From Chaunax sp. Z400 (lineage: Eukaryota > Chordata > Actinopteri > Lophiiformes > Chaunacidae): DNA of 64,000 bases. The notes under the pieces were generated by a model that was not told the DNA's origin, did no database searches, and was given only the letters and a program-made list of their open reading frames with translations. The stretch spans positions 33,684,094-33,748,093 of the forward strand of contig CM075184.1 of NCBI GenBank assembly GCA_037577475.1, written 5' to 3'. The translations under genes and the position numbers were made by a program. Of this stretch, positions 1-13,000 are shown piece after piece (the first letter of the stretch is position 1; the number at the start of each line of letters is the position of its first letter).

Positions 1-288
1 TACACCCTAAAGAAAGGCTCACTGCTGACAAGACATGTAGCGATGATGTAACAAACATCGGTGAAAAAGCAAGGACCATGAACAGAGACTGAATAAACAT
101 CAGACAAAGACATCGGCTGTCTGTGAACAGACCTTTTTTAAGTTCCCGACTGGGAAACTGGGACTCATCACAACTTGGCATTTTCAGAAAGTCAAAGCAA
201 GTAACGATGCAATCAGCTCGTGATATCTCTCATCAGTTGTTTTTTAGAGGCTGCTGTTATTATTTATTAGCTGTAGCTGATGTCATAC

Positions 289-1512
289 CCAACTGACAGT
301 GTTCCCCTCCGTAGCCGGGCAGGCATAAGCATTTGTAAGAGTCTGGTGTCTCCATACAGGTGGCTCCATTGGTACAAGGGTTGGAAAGGCACACATCCAT
401 TCCTGCAAAAAAAGGGGGCAGGTGACACGACTGTTTCAGTGTATATATAATATAAAATGTGCAAACTGCTCGACAACAAAGACATACAGAGAAATGGCAA
501 AGTCGGTTAAAGCTAAACACCATCAGAAAATGTTGAATTCAGTGGTTCTCATAAAGACAGGAGTAAAATGATGCCCACTGTTCTGGAACTTACTCTGACA
601 GATAGCAACACCATCCTTTACACTACATGAAGCAGCACCACAGGGGTTAGGTTCACATGGGTTACAATCACCTAGAAAAACAGGAGATATGATTCAAACA
701 TGGCTCCCAACAGGAATGACAGACACTACTTTCAATAGAAAGATGTGTCAGTTTCATGTCTCCACTTCCACTTCCTGAATGTTCTGAGCTGTCAGAGCCC
801 GACTGGTCACCACTGCCACCTGAACCTGTTACATTGGTTGGAAAAATAAGGGTCTCTGCACTTCCCCCCAACTTCTTGGAATTCTCCAGAGCCTGTTCCC
901 TCTCAAAAGTTAATGTCATCATTACCTGAAGAATCTCCGTCAGTGTCTGATCCTTCTCCACTCGTAGATGATCCAGAATTGTCGGTACTGCCGGTATCTC
1001 CGGAGACAGATGGGTCTTCAGAGGTTCCCTCGTCTCCAGATTGACCCCCAGACCCTGAGCCAGAGTCTTCTGAGCCTGACCCAGATGTCGACTCTAGAAA
1101 AACAGAATGAGTGATGAGGGAAATAAAAAGAACACTTGCAAAAATAATTTGTTCATGATGTAAATATAGCTTACTAGACTTCAACAGATCAGTATTTGAT
1201 GCTATGTTATGGATATCTGTGATGTTGAGACCAGTTTCGTTTGCAATAAGTAGAAGGTTAGAATTCAACAGTTAGTGACAATTTGTTTTTTAAAAGAAAA
1301 ATTTCCCCAGATAACAGTCAAACATTTAACATTTACCTCTGTAACAGTACGCATCATATCTGGCAGTACTGGCTGTCTGGCTGTTGTCCGTGTACACAGT
1401 GTGTACTCCTTTAATGCCACCTCCACACACATCACTGGGCTTGTTGATTGGATACCGGACGCTACCATCCAATAGCCAGCCAGCACGGCACTTGTCAAAA
1501 CCCACTGTCCAG
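289..1512 (-). pseudogene. Copy A: 5'-truncated aggrecan-like gene fragment
   Basis: Minus-strand partial copy that matches gene B (9120-10661) in reverse; the window starts inside the intron after the EGF exon. Visible exons: end of Link4 (1337-1512), Ser-Gly exon (926-1093), candidate second Ser-Gly exon (763-825), half-EGF (594-671) and EGF (289-402). All splice borders equal those of B. Near 1512 the Link4 exon stops matching in mid-exon and runs into unrelated intergenic sequence, so signal peptide, Ig, Link1-3 and half of Link4 are missing. Without a secretion signal or acceptor for its first exon it is probably a pseudogene; the CLEC/CCP end lies outside the window. A deletion of about 45 bp near position 150 separates it from B and C. 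Confidence 0.8.
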
Positions 1513-2084
1513 TTTCTTTGTGCGGTTTCCATCATGCCACTAAGGCATCATAGACGGTGATAGGTTTACCTGTGCTTGACCCACATGTGTGTAGTTTGAT
1601 CGACAGCCCCATGATGAAAGGCTTCACAGTCATTGAATAAAAGCCCCATTTTAGAAAACCGACTGTCCTGACGTGTTGACTTTTGAAAGCAAGAACTAAT
1701 CAAAATGCAGGACACTGTCTCAATCTGATGGCCGCATAGGATATGATAAAACATTGAACTGGATAATGGCTCGATTTTATTGGCCGGGCATTCGTGCGGA
1801 GTCCATTGTTGTGGGTACGAGTAGATCAGCATTTCTCAACCTTTCATTAGTCATGGTACACTTTCAAAAAATGGGGGAGGGGCTAAATGTGACTTACTAT
1901 CAGTGGGAAACCTGAGCCTGAGAGGATCCACTCAACTGCCCCATTCTGGCAGGGATGGATGAGAGACAGACGTGGAGCTCTGCCTCGGTAGCCCTCAGTC
2001 GCTCCCTGTACCTGTTCTATGTAAGTTCGGCTCCAAAAGCTCAGATTGCACAGATATATGATCAAAAATGGTGGCACAATTGCA

Positions 2085-2567
2085 ATGGCCTCGTTTATTT
2101 CAGCAAGACAATGTCAAACCACATTCTGCAGGTTATTACAACAGCATGGCTCTGTAGTGAAAGAGTCCGGTGTTAAACTGACCTGCCTGCAGTCCAGACT
2201 TGTCACCCATTAAAATGTTTGGAGCTTTATGAAACGTAAAATACGACAAAGGAGACCCTGAACTCTGGAGCAGCTGAAATCCTACATCAGACAAGAATGG
2301 AAAACATTCCACTTTAAAATGACTTCAGCTGGTCTCCTCAGTTCCCAAACGCTGACAGAGTGTTGTTAAAAGAAGAGGTGATGCAACGTGTTGCTGGCAT
2401 CAAATTCTAAATGAGGACATAATATAGTTTTCTGTTTCAACAATTGAAATGTTGTCTTTGTGCTATTTTTAATCACATATGGGGTTTCAATGATTTGCAA
2501 ATCATTGCATACTTATTTTATTCACATTTTACACTGAGTCCCGACTTTTTTTGCAAATGGTGTTGTA
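2085..2567 (+). mobile_element. Degenerate Tc1/mariner-like transposase remnant
   Basis: Conceptual translation around 2094-2145 gives QDNVKPHSAGYY, and around 2178-2215 PACSPDLSPIK. These resemble the D-N-x-x-P-H and SPDL-x-PIE blocks of DDE transposases of the Tc1/mariner group. The frame is interrupted by stops and frameshifts. The right side, ending near 2567 in a GTTGTA-like terminus, is an AT-rich tail typical of fish DNA transposons. The left limit is uncertain. A second copy lies at the same place upstream of gene D. Confidence 0.5.
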
Positions 2568-2575
2568 TGTGATGT

Positions 2576-2665
2576 ACTTGCGACTTGTCCAGGGTGTTCC
2601 CTGCTCCTTGTACAATGATAGGCTCCAGCACCCCTGCTACGCCTACACAGGATAAGCATTTACAG
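2576..2665 (+). repeat. Interspersed repeat 3' tail
   Basis: Contains the widespread fish repeat pattern 'cgacttgtccagggtgt' followed by 'ggctccagc' and 'ggataagc', which usually ends in simple ATGG-type repeats. A related tail occurs at 15650-15755. It is old and diverged. Confidence 0.5.
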
Positions 2666-2929
2666 AAAATGAAAATATTCCCTGATCTCTGACATTTCTG
2701 TGCCAACTGTGTCAAGTCTTTTGAGCTTTCCAGTGCACATTAATGGACTCAGCCAATCAGGTCAAAAGACTAAAATCAGACGAATCGGACAAAAATTACT
2801 GATACTGTGCTGCTGTCGGAATGTTCACTGTACAAGGCATACATATCAAACTTGTACTGTTCCACAAGGGAACGCAATGCATCAGTTAATTAATCAAAGT
2901 TGTAGCAAGTAGTAATACTTTGTCATAGG

Positions 2930-3060
2930 CTGACCATGAGTCATATGTTGATTCACTGGGAAAGGGGCAGGCAGGCAGATTCTGATGACGTATGAGGCAG
3001 GAGTACATAATACCTGAATTCTCATTCTTGGTTGTTCATTCAACTCAGTCACCTTCAGAG
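2930..3060 (+). promoter_or_regulatory. Putative promoter of gene B
   Basis: Lies directly before the inferred 5'UTR exon. It holds a TGAGTCA AP-1-type motif near 2938, a TGACGTA CRE-like motif near 2985 and a weak TATA-like stretch (tacataata) near 3004. The region is kept nearly unchanged at 30098-30228 before gene D. The transcription start (about 3035) is inferred, not seen. Confidence 0.35.
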
Positions 3061-3331
3061 GAGCAGCTCTGCATTTGAGACATATTTGAAGCAGCCGTCT
3101 TCTTTTATTTTGAAAAGCAGTAGTGATTCATCTCTGACTTGGCTGTCAGCAGCTTGATGAGATTTGAGGCCTGAACTGGTCCCAGTCACTTTCCTCTGCA
3201 CACAACGGAGCATCCTGAGCTCTCCTGCTGCTCAGTGGGACTTTTAAACTCCTAACCTGGATCTCAGCTGTCCACCAACACCACTGAAGAAGAGTTTGAC
3301 TTCACCCAGAGTGAGGGTATTTCTACAAGAG
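3035..3331 (+). other. Non-coding first exon (5'UTR) of gene B
   Basis: Ends in a good splice donor (aag-ag|gtaggt, donor at 3332). The next acceptor (ttttttcag at 4011-4016) leads to the start-codon exon. Lectican genes commonly begin with a non-coding exon. The 5' limit is a guess. Confidence 0.45.
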
Positions 3332-4023
3332 GTAGGTTACTTTGTTTCACTGTTGGCTTTTATTTTGGCAAATCTTATGAAGAAATGTGGAAGTTATGCA
3401 GATATTCTAACCCTTGTCTTAGTCGTCAGAATGAATGATCTTTTCTGAAAGAGGAACAATTTTTTAAACAGAAATTAAAGGATTGGATTTCTGTTTTTCA
3501 CTTGAAGCAGATTTTTTAAAATTACAATTTCATACCTGTAGAGCTTCTGAACAGCCCTGATGAAACAAAATGCATTAAAAATCAGTGAAATAACCAGAAT
3601 AGTTGTAAAACAAACTTAACTCAAAGCTGTCATTTATTCTACTTGATGCAAGGGAAAAATAATATATCTCTAAACATGATATCACTGTATTTTTTCATCT
3701 TCCGCAACATGTAAAGTACCTCAAAATATAAGACAGTCAGTATAATCTCTAAAGTCTGACCACAAGAGGTCCCTAACATATTTTTCCTCCCTGTAAAAAG
3801 ACCTTACAGGAATATTATTGCATCTTCCTGTCATTAGGGAGGTGTGTGCAGTGTACAGAGGAATATTTCTCCATTGTAAATAACCATATATGACAAACCT
3901 TAATCTTTTAAACCTCATTGATCATATGACAAATGTGTCTGATGAAGAGAGCAAATTTTAAGATAGCGTTTAACTCATAATCATACTTGAATTTTGATAA
4001 TTTTCCCTTTTTTCAGGTAAAAC

Positions 4024-4084
4024 ATGCTGACTTGTATTGTGTTGCTGTCTCTCTGTCTCCCTGTCATCTCTGGCTCCCTTTCGG
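4024..4084 (+). CDS. Gene B exon: start codon and signal peptide
   Basis: The ATG lies seven bases after the acceptor. It encodes MLTCIVLLSLCLPVISGSLS: a short N-region, a hydrophobic core and a small-residue cleavage region (probably after ISG or nearby). The exon ends in phase 1 at gtaaga. Genes D and E have His instead of Pro at residue 13. Confidence 0.8.
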
Positions 4085-7000
4085 GTAAGAACATATTTAA
4101 GAGAATCTAATAATGTGAATTTATTCCATACAAATAAACCGACCAAGTGTGACTGAAGCATCAGAAATAAAGTCATTGTGTGGTCACCTTCTCTTGGATA
4201 TATGTCACTGCCATAACCAGCACCTGATCTCACTCACCAGTCCACTCTTGTTGATCTCACACAGACTCGGAGAATCTGTTGAACGTGACCATTCCTCTGA
4301 AGGAGGCACAGCGGCCTCCACTGGGAGGATCGTTGACTCTACCATGTTTTTTTGAGGTGAGTGATTATGAGTTTGCTTTGAATACTAGAATATTTTCCAC
4401 TGGACTCAATATACAATATACAATATTCTGAGGAGTTGTATTTGTCATAAACTCAGAACATTGACAAATCTGTTCTCATTATGTTGTCGCTCCTGTTTAT
4501 TTGCTTGTTGGTTGGTTTGCCTGCCGGATTATGTAAAAAACTACAGGACAGATTTCCATGAAACTTGGTGGAAGGAGGTTGCATAGGCCAAGAGAGACCC
4601 CCTTAAATGTTGGTGCAGATCCAGGAAGTTTGTTAAGGCAGGCAGGCAGCAAATAAGTTCTGACAAAACCACTACCTGCCCAAATGGTAGACAGTTAACG
4701 ACTAGCTGGTGACGAAAGTCAATCATCCAGCAGCTAAAGAGCACATATTTACTCAGGAGTTGGTGGAGACCAAGGCAGAGCTGAGAGGAGAGGAACATTT
4801 GACTTCATCCAAATGGACAAAACGTTGTCTGTGTCTGCTAGATGTGTACTTAGGCAAGTGTTTGCTAACACATTCAGATTAGTGTTGTGTTAAAGTTAAA
4901 GTGGTTTTAATCGTGTGCTGAGCACCTGTATCATAAGTTGTAAGAACGACCTTTAGCTTCAGATGGTTGAGTTTGTATTTTATAAACTCGGGTGAAGAAA
5001 TCATTACTGACTGATGTTGTTCTACATGTAGGACCACTCTGCCCAAGACCCAGGAGCTCCCCTTTCTCATCGCATCAAATGGAGCATCATCACCAAAGAG
5101 AAATCCACAACTATCCTAGTGGTCATGGAAGAACAGATGCGAATCAGCAACAACTACCTGGGCAGAGTTCATCTGGTGGGCTACCCTATGACCCCAACTG
5201 ATGCTAGCATCAGGATATCAGGGCTCCGGTCCAGTGACTCAGGGTTCTACCGCTGTGAGGTTCAGCATGAAATGGAGGACAGCCACGACTTTGTCTATGT
5301 GGACGTTCAAGGTAAGAGTCTGTCTCATGAAAACACTGAGTGGGAGTATACTTTTAAGTTTCTCCATTATATCATTGAACCTAAAAGCAATAGTCCCATG
5401 ATAGTTTGACCCTCATAATATGACTCACTGACCAGGAAAACCTTCTCCTAGAATTTGGAACCACATTGGTATGATTATTAGTTTGATAGTTATTCAATAA
5501 ATATATTTCCCTTATGGTGGTTTTCTTCAGGATCTAGATCAGTAACTTTTGAAGATACATCAAATTTGACAGCAAACTGAATCAGAACAGTTTCAGCTAT
5601 AATTTAATCTTATTTCAAGTCTGTATCATTATTATTTGTTATCTCACTTTCAATGAGGCGTATAAATGTAAACATTCTGCATCACCAGATCTGGAATATC
5701 ATTTGGATCCAGATCAGACTCTGATGTGTGTTAGATCTTATGGGGACGTCATGGTGTCACATTTGTTGAAGCATTGTAGGCCTTAACCATGAAGTTGGAA
5801 GCAAAAATCTTGTAACTGCTCCTATCCAACAATGGTAAAGAATCAATTTGGATCGCCAACAAAATCTTATGGATTGGAAATGGAAACAAACACAAGCAAC
5901 AAAAACTCAACCTTGATGCTGTCTGGAGGATGTTTAGTTTTTTTAGCATTGATCATTAAGAAAAGACTGAATTCATTCTCAAATAAATGACTTGTGTGTC
6001 TCTATAGGTATTGTGTTCCACTACCGGGCCATCATGGGCCGCTACTCTTTGACGTTTGAGAAGGCGGAGGTAGCATGCAGCCATAGCAGTGCTGTCATGG
6101 CTTCACTTGAACAGCTTCAAGCAGCTTTCGATGATGGACTCCATCAGTGTGATGCTGGCTGGCTCTCTGACCATACTGTCAGGTCTGTTTGTCACATGAT
6201 GCACAACAACTTTCTGCTATCCCTGTTTAACACAGGGTTGAGCAGCATGACACAAACACATTCAGGGTTGTAAATCGACCCTCAGACAGGCTAGTTCATA
6301 CTATATAACTAAATTCAAGCCTGCCAAATGAAAACTGAAGTATTTCTTTACTAAATACACTTTACTAAATACACTTTAAAATGCTAAAATACTTTGACAC
6401 CCTGAAGGGACCGTATGCATGTTTTAAAGCTCAGGTACAAAACATGTCAAATCATTTTATTGCCGAACATAATCTCCATCGGCACAAGTTGAAGTATTTC
6501 TCCTCCTCTGGTGGTTTTGTCTCCAGACAACACAATGTTATAGTCAGAAGTATCTCATTGTTCAAAGCCAGATGACAAACAAAGAAATAAACAGGAATGT
6601 GATGAAATGGAGGACGATTTGGGTGTTTAGCAGCACATGTTTAAAGGCAGTATCGTCAATCCTTTTCGCAATTCTGCATTCTGATTTTGATATTGAAGAC
6701 ATACAGTATTTCATACTGAAGATGTTTCCATTAAACCAAAGGTACCCAATCCACGATCTTCATGCAAATTGTGCTGGTGGCAGTGAATTACCTGGAATCA
6801 GGACGTATGGAGTGAGAGACCTGAAGGAAACCTACGATGTCTACTGCTTCGCTGAGAAGATGATAGGTACACTGAACACGGCCATGTCGCCATTTGGGAT
6901 TTTCCTTGTGTTCTTTCATTTTTTTACACTCTTAATTAAATAAACTTCCCTTCTCTGATACAGGCAGAGTATTCTACACCGCCTCTGATGAAAAGTACTC

Positions 7001-10000
7001 CTATGGTGATGCGATAAAGGCATGCTATAATCAGACAGCTGTGTTGGCCACTACTGGTCAGCTCTACCTGGCCTGGCAAGATGGGATGGATGTCTGTAAT
7101 GCCGGCTGGTTGATGGACAGGAGCGTCCGCTACCCCATCATCACTCCGCGGTCACAGTGTGGAGGTGGTCGTCTGGGAGTGCAAACGGTTTATGTCCATG
7201 CAAACCAGACGGGATACCCGCATCCTGAGTCCCTCTATGATGCCTTCTGCTACAAAGGTAGGCCATCATTTAGACAAAGTACTAAATACACCAATATTTT
7301 CACTGGTTGGAGATTCTTATGTGAAGACATTGACTACCATTGATGACTATTGATAGTTAAAGGTTACAGTTGGAAGCAAAATTATTCAACCTCCACTGTG
7401 TATTAGGTTTATGGCAAAATGAGCCGCCCTACATGGCCTCTGACTGGCTTGGTACGGCAATGACATTCCTCACTCAAAGAACAGGAAGTTTTTGCTTTTT
7501 GGCTGTCTTTGGCAAATTCCCTGGAAATTGTTAACCCTAACACTTTGTGTAATTTAGACCTCTTGCGAATCTTAGAACAACATGAGACCCTCTGGTCGGT
7601 CACTCCTTGGTCAAACCTTAAAAGTAAGGGTGACTGACCCTTCTCTGTTTGGGCCCCTTAGTTGTGGAATGACGAGCCGGTAGAGAAAAGCTGGTACGTT
7701 ATCCTTTTTTGAGTCAATTTAAAAAATTCATAAATTTAGACTATTATTATAATTTAAAAAGTCAGTATTGGATTTTAATTCAGCAAATGACCAGAACCAC
7801 AACTTCAAATGAGCGCTGGTGCTCTGTGTGTGCTTGATGTGTAAGTAGGCCACTGCTTGCAATATCACCTTCATGTATAACATCATATATCAGTATTGTG
7901 TTGTGCATTTTTTCTGCACAGCCTCCAAGTTTTCAAAATGTATTTTTGCAGGTTTAAACATTGGGAAGTTGGACATTTTATGTAACTAGATGACCAGGAT
8001 GGTTACTAAAAACTAGGATGGTAAACTAAGTATTATTGAATGAGAAAGTTTCAGCATCGCCTTACAAATCTCTCTCCCAAATTATCTCCAGAATACCCTG
8101 AGGAAGAGGAAGAGGACTATAGTGAGTTTAGGATCGACACAGACAGTGAGGCGTCTGGAGACGAGGAGCAGTTTGTCATTGTGGACTTAAACTACGCAGA
8201 AGGCACTGGTAAGCTGTCGCTACCTCAACCGCCAAGCATCACTCACCAGATAGAAGCACTCACCACCTGACCTGACGCAGGCACAGTCTTTGTGATGCCA
8301 CCAACTGATCATTGAAAGAACTGTTGATCCTTGTTACGACAGTTCTATTAACAATAAGAAGTCTAAAAATAATGTTCCTAATGAGGAAAAATAATTCAAC
8401 ACACAAGAATTCCCCTTATTGTTCTGTGCAGGTGTGGTCTTCCATTATCGCAAACCTTCAAGGCGCTATGACTTCACCTTTGTTGAGGCCCAGATGGCCT
8501 GCATACACATGGGATCATCCATCGCCACTCTAGAGCAGCTGGAGGCAGCTTATGAAGCTGGATACCACCTCTGTGATGCAGGATGGGTTTTGGACCAAAC
8601 TTCAAGGTAAATCTGGAATATATTTTCAAAGTAGAGAGATCCCTACCCTAAACAATTCATAATCATGTGTGTTCTTTTTTTAGGTATCCCATTGTTTACC
8701 CTCGAACTGAATGTGCTGGAAATTTAGGGAATCAACCCGGAGTTCGATCCTATGGTTTGAGGCCAGCAAATGAGAAATATGATGTGTACTGCTACATTGG
8801 TGGCATTGACGGTAAGAAAACACTGCATGTAAAAACACTCTTCTACCATAAAATCCCAAGATTTTATCATAAAGTAGATGACAGGGTGAATCAACATGGT
8901 TAAACTTAACAGAATTAAGCTACTCCACCTTTAACACTAATCCATGAAGGATTAAAGGATCAAAATCTTGACATCAACTCCATATCTGGTCAACAGGTGA
9001 GGTCTTCCATGTGGGCTCCCAGGACGGTTTCAACTTTACGGAAGCTGCTTCTCGCTGTGAAGAGGAGAACGCCAAACTGGCCTCCACAGCGGAGCTCTAT
9101 GCAGCCTGGAAAGTGGGTTTTGACAAGTGCCGTGCTGGCTGGCTATTGGATGGTAGCGTCCGGTATCCAATCAACAAACCCAGTGATGTGTGTGGAGGTG
9201 GCATTAAAGGAGTACACACTGTGTACACGGACAACAGCCAGACAGCCAGTACTGCCAGATATGATGCGTACTGTTACAGAGGTAAATGTTAAATGTTTGA
9301 CTGTTATCTGGGGAAATTTTTCTTTTAAAAAACAAATTGTCACTAACTGTTGAATTCTAACCTTCTACTTATTGCAAACGAAACTGGTCTCAACATCACA
9401 GATATCCATAACATAGCATCAAATACTGATCTGTTGAAGTCTAGTAAGCTATATTTACATCATGAACAAATTATTTTTGCAAGTGTTCTTTTTATTTCCC
9501 TCATCACTCATTCTGTTTTTCTAGAGTCGACATCTGGGTCAGGCTCAGAAGACTCTGGCTCAGGGTCTGGGGGTCAATCTGGAGACGAGGGAACCTCTGA
9601 AGACCCATCTGTCTCCGGAGATACCGGCAGTACCGACAATTCTGGATCATCTACGAGTGGAGAAGGATCAGACACTGACGGAGATTCTTCAGGTAATGAT
9701 GACATTAACTTTTGAGAGGGAACAGGCTCTGGAGAATTCCAAGAAGTTGGGGGGAAGTGCGGAGACCCTTATTTTTCCAACCAATGTAACAGGTTCAGGT
9801 GGCAGTGGTGACCAGTCGGGCTCTGACAGCTCAGAACATTCAGGAAGTGGAAGTGGAGACATGAAACTGACACATCTTTCTATTGAAAGTAGTGTCTGTC
9901 ATTCCTGTTGGGAGCCATGTTTGAATCATATCTCCTGTTTTTCTAGGTGATTGTAACCCATGTGAACCTAACCCCTGTGGTGCTGCTTCATGTAGTGTAA

Positions 10001-13000
10001 AGGATGGTGTTGCTATCTGTCAGAGTAAGTTCCAGAACAGTGGGCATCATTTTACTCCTGTCTTTATGAGAACCACTGAATTCAACATTTTCTGATGGTG
10101 TTTAGCTTTAACCGACTTTGCCATTTCTCTGTATGTCTTTGTTGTCGAGCAGTTTGCACATTTTATATTATATATACACTGAAACAGTCGTGTCACCTGC
10201 CCCCTTTTTTTGCAGGAATGGATGTGTGCCTTTCCAACCCTTGTACCAATGGAGCCACCTGTATGGAGACACCAGACTCTTACAAATGCTTATGCCTGCC
10301 CGGCTACGGAGGGGAACACTGTCAGTTGGGTATGACATCAGCTACAGCTAATAAATAATAACAGCAGCCTCTAAAAAACAACTGATGAGAGATATCACGA
10401 GCTGATTGCATCGTTACTTGCTTTGACTTTCTGAAAATGCCAAGTTGTGATGAGTCCCAGTTTCCCAGTAGTTGAAGATGCAAAACATGTCGCTGTGATC
10501 CCTAGTTTGCAATGGGAACTTAAAAAAGGTCTGTTCACAGACAGCCGATGTCTTTGTCTGATGTTTATTCAGTCTCTGTTCATGGTCCTTGCTTTTTCAC
10601 CGATGTTTGTTACATCATCGCTACATGTCTTGTCAGCAGTGAGCCTTTCTTTAGGGTGTACAAGAAGAGATTTTTGGGTGGTGGGTGCTGACTCCTACTA
10701 ACTTGAAAACTCTCACTAGATGTTTGCACAGCCCAACCACAGGGTGGAGTCCAACTGGGATGCTTCTGATGGTCCCACTGAATTACAGTGCACTGAGACT
10801 CAACATCCTTTCTTTGTGCCCACATTTATGTAGAAAAAATGACAAGTGAGCCGTTTCTGGTTGGTGATAAAGACCAGGACATGTAGTTAAAACCGATGAA
10901 AAAGCTAGTTTGTGGACTTTGAGCTTACATTATGTTCCACATACTGACCCCAACGTCCATGCACGTGTCTGTGGAACATCCTGAGTAACAGGGACATTGT
11001 CTCTGGAAAGTTGTGAAAGGCGTACAGTATGTGAGTGACAGAAATCTTAGAGAGGTGGATATTTGAAAGAGAAAATAAAGTCAACTATTAGCAAGGCTAA
11101 ATACCACTAAGTTTACACAGGAAAGTATAAAAATATGTCTTCTGTGTGGACTGACAAGAGAATGAAGTCTTTGAGTGGTAAGACCCAGTTATGCTCCCTC
11201 TACGTACGTAAATGGATACGTCCGTTCGTAAACGGTCTATCCATCAACGCCTTCATCCTTCCGTACGTCCTTTACATCGACATCGATACAACCACAGTGG
11301 GGCAGTAAGTTTAAAAAGTTTTGACAACAACAAATATGACGACAGCCGTAGTAGGTTGTAATAATCTACCTAGTAAATATGAAGCAGCAAAAGCGAAGGC
11401 AATGATGTCCTCAGCGGTGGTCTGTGAGGTCATTAAGTACATCAAGACTTGAGGACGGAGATTTTTTACATTTATGGCTTTGCCTTTTCTTCTTCGTTGT
11501 TTCCGTACACATTTGTCGTTCCTTGCTTGAATTTGAGCTACACTGCCCTCGACCATTTTCGGTGGTATTGCTCTTTTTCATTCGTCTCGTTTGTATCTGT
11601 AAGCTTATTATTTAGGTGTAACTGCTTTTAGAATGCCATTTCATGAATGTTGACTGACTGTTTGGTGTTGTGGCTGCAGATGACCACCAGTGTGAAGAGG
11701 GTTGGACAAAGTTTCAGGGGAACTGCTACCTGTATGTCCCTGAAAATGAGACGTGGGTGGACGCAGAGCTGCGATGTCGGAACTTTAACGCCCATCTGGT
11801 CACCATAATCAGCCCAGAGGAGCAAACCTTTGTCAACGGTAAGTGCATAATGTGGTGTGTGTGTTTGTGTCCATAGAAATGAAGATGAGAGAGAATAGAA
11901 AATAAATTCTAGACACTTGTTTCCCACAGCAAATGTACAAAAAGCCCAGTGGATTGGACTACATGACAAGATAATACAGAATGACTTCCACTGGATAGAT
12001 GGCACCCCACTGGTAAGTGATGGCATCTCACTGGTGTGTTGCTCCTGTACAGGTGGGGTATAGTATAATACAGCATGGTGGAGGGCAGTGGTTCCCAATT
12101 TACTGTGTTTAAAATCTATATTGACAGGATGGTTTCAGTAAAACATGATGAATGAAGAGAACATTTACCAAATAAAACAGGAACTAACTGAACTAAAACC
12201 CAAAACCATGACAACTGCAGTCCATGAAAGGTGACAGAAGTGGTGGAGAATCCCGTGTGCTTACAGAGAACAGAGTGATTGCAGGTAAAAGAGATTCAAA
12301 TGACATGTTGTGATCACCCTTAACTTTAATATGTTTCTATTTCCTTCTCTTCCTCAGCAATATGTGAGCTGGATGCAGGGCCAGCCAAGTAAAGGCGGCT
12401 GTCCTAATGAGGACTGCGTGGCGATGGTGAATAGCGAGTGGGATGACATGCCCTGTGACAACCAGCTAACATTTACCTGCAAGAAAAGCTCAGGTGTGTT
12501 GGTTCAGTCCTAACATCTGCTCCAGCTCGTTGAATGTGTTTGTTACTGAGCTAGAATACAATGTGTTCATCAAACCTTATTGACTGAAAATACGAATGAG
12601 GAATGAAGAATGTAATAAGTCAAACCAAACAAAGAGCTAAAATAGGCTAAGAAGCTAAATAAAGCTGCAGAGTTCCATGACAGTTGTTGATCATTTCAGC
12701 AGCACTATGAGGGACCCCTTTCATTACAGGCCCATTAGTTTCAATGTTCAAATCAGAAATATTGACATTTGTCATTTCATTAACTCCTGACTGTATTAAA
12801 CGCACCATTCCTTTAATGTTAGAGACGAATGGTTTGACATGGTGCCCTGTGGCCTCTGCTTCTGTCCTCAGTGTCCTGTTGCAGCCCACCAGAGGTGGAG
12901 AATGCCTACATGTTTGGTAAGAAGAAGGATTACTACCCGATCAACGCCATCATCCGGTATCAGTGCAACTCAGGGTTCATACAGTACCACCATCCAGTGA

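Larger units (their letters stand above)
1513..2930. other. Intergenic region between truncated copy A and gene B
   Basis: No supportable host gene. The first part (1513-2085) is unassigned and has only short ORFs without recognisable domains; around 1830-1880 it resembles a terminal stretch of old transposon DNA. The second part holds a decayed transposase-like element and a repeat tail, annotated separately. The same sequence recurs at 28681-30098 upstream of gene D with only scattered substitutions. Confidence 0.6.

Noticed and set aside
1265..1498. Alternative-frame ORF in Link4 (also 8997-9353, 36176-36532, 58609-58974)
   Set aside because: Out-of-frame reading of the Link4 exon; the true frame carries the four Link cysteines.
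1566..1832. 88-codon minus-strand ORF between copies A and B
   Set aside because: No similarity to any family I know; lies in transposon-rich intergenic DNA.
11311..11556. 81-codon minus-strand ORF in the intron before the lectin exons
   Set aside because: No recognisable domain, no splice or promoter context; preserved only because the whole locus is duplicated.
11628..12098. 156-codon minus-strand ORF across the C-lectin exons
   Set aside because: Antisense shadow of the lectin exons; in the other copies it is cut to 104 codons by single changes.
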